The position numbers were made by a program, and so were the translations under genes. Below are positions 22,202 through 22,206 of a DNA stretch of 22,206 nucleotides, in pieces. Under the pieces are notes generated by a model. It did not search any database. It had not been told where the DNA came from and saw only the letters and a list, made by a program, of their open reading frames with translations. Source of the stretch: a virus; the IMG/VR virus record IMGVR_UViG_3300010883_000565, positions 1 to 22,206 of that record; one strand, written 5' to 3'. Position 1 is the stretch's first letter, and each line of letters starts with the position of its first letter.

Positions 22202-22206
22202 CAAGC

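Noticed and set aside
1-22206. CRISPR array, IS element, integrase or attachment site
   Set aside because: No regularly spaced repeats, transposase motifs or recombinase signatures were seen.

Overview
The window looks like part of the genome of a tailed, double-stranded DNA bacteriophage, most likely podovirus-like. No integrase, host housekeeping gene, tRNA, insertion sequence or CRISPR array was recognised. The evidence is a phage-type family A DNA polymerase, a probable major capsid gene followed by small head genes, tailspike and tail-collar proteins, a beta-rich tail protein, and a run of three large proteins whose order and composition resemble T7-type internal virion (ejection) proteins. 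Host identity cannot be read from the sequence. The tetranucleotide CTAG, scarce in enteric bacteria and their phages, is frequent here (about one per 75-120 bp where I sampled), and many genes lack a Shine-Dalgarno (SD) motif; both argue against an enteric host.

Layout. Positions 2-4204 (+) are a replication-side block: the tail of a papain-like cysteine peptidase, a 1330-codon gene coding for a degenerate uracil-DNA-glycosylase domain fused to proofreading exonuclease and polymerase domains, with a LAGLIDADG-type intein inside polymerase motif B, and a translationally coupled 30-residue membrane peptide. Positions 4205-4414 hold a dense set of RNA stem-loops leading into an isolated (+) strand coiled-coil/beta-helix tail-type gene (4386-5492). 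Its stop codon directly abuts the stop of the opposing array.

Positions 5493-21498 are one tightly packed (-) strand structural array, transcribed right to left: probable major capsid protein, two small head-associated proteins, an 856-residue modular tailspike, a 99-residue unknown, a collagen-like spike protein, a holin-like and a lipobox-plus-TM (spanin-like) protein, a 609-residue tail protein, a tail-collar fibre, a head-tail adaptor-like protein, and three internal-virion-type proteins. Most neighbours overlap by a few bases or are 1-40 bp apart. The capsid gene is preceded by a 217-bp structured leader, and beyond it lies an FkbM-type methyltransferase (21716-22201).

The two halves fit a replication module facing a virion module. 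The most unusual features are the structured RNA around the start of the 4386 gene, the 9-bp stem next to the SD-less capsid start, the AUG-UAA minigene with a perfect SD, the intein in a polymerase with an inactive-looking glycosylase domain, the phage-linked papain-like peptidase, and a CTAG-free island marking the distal part of the tailspike as a recently swapped module. All functional calls come from motif recognition by eye; no database search was run.
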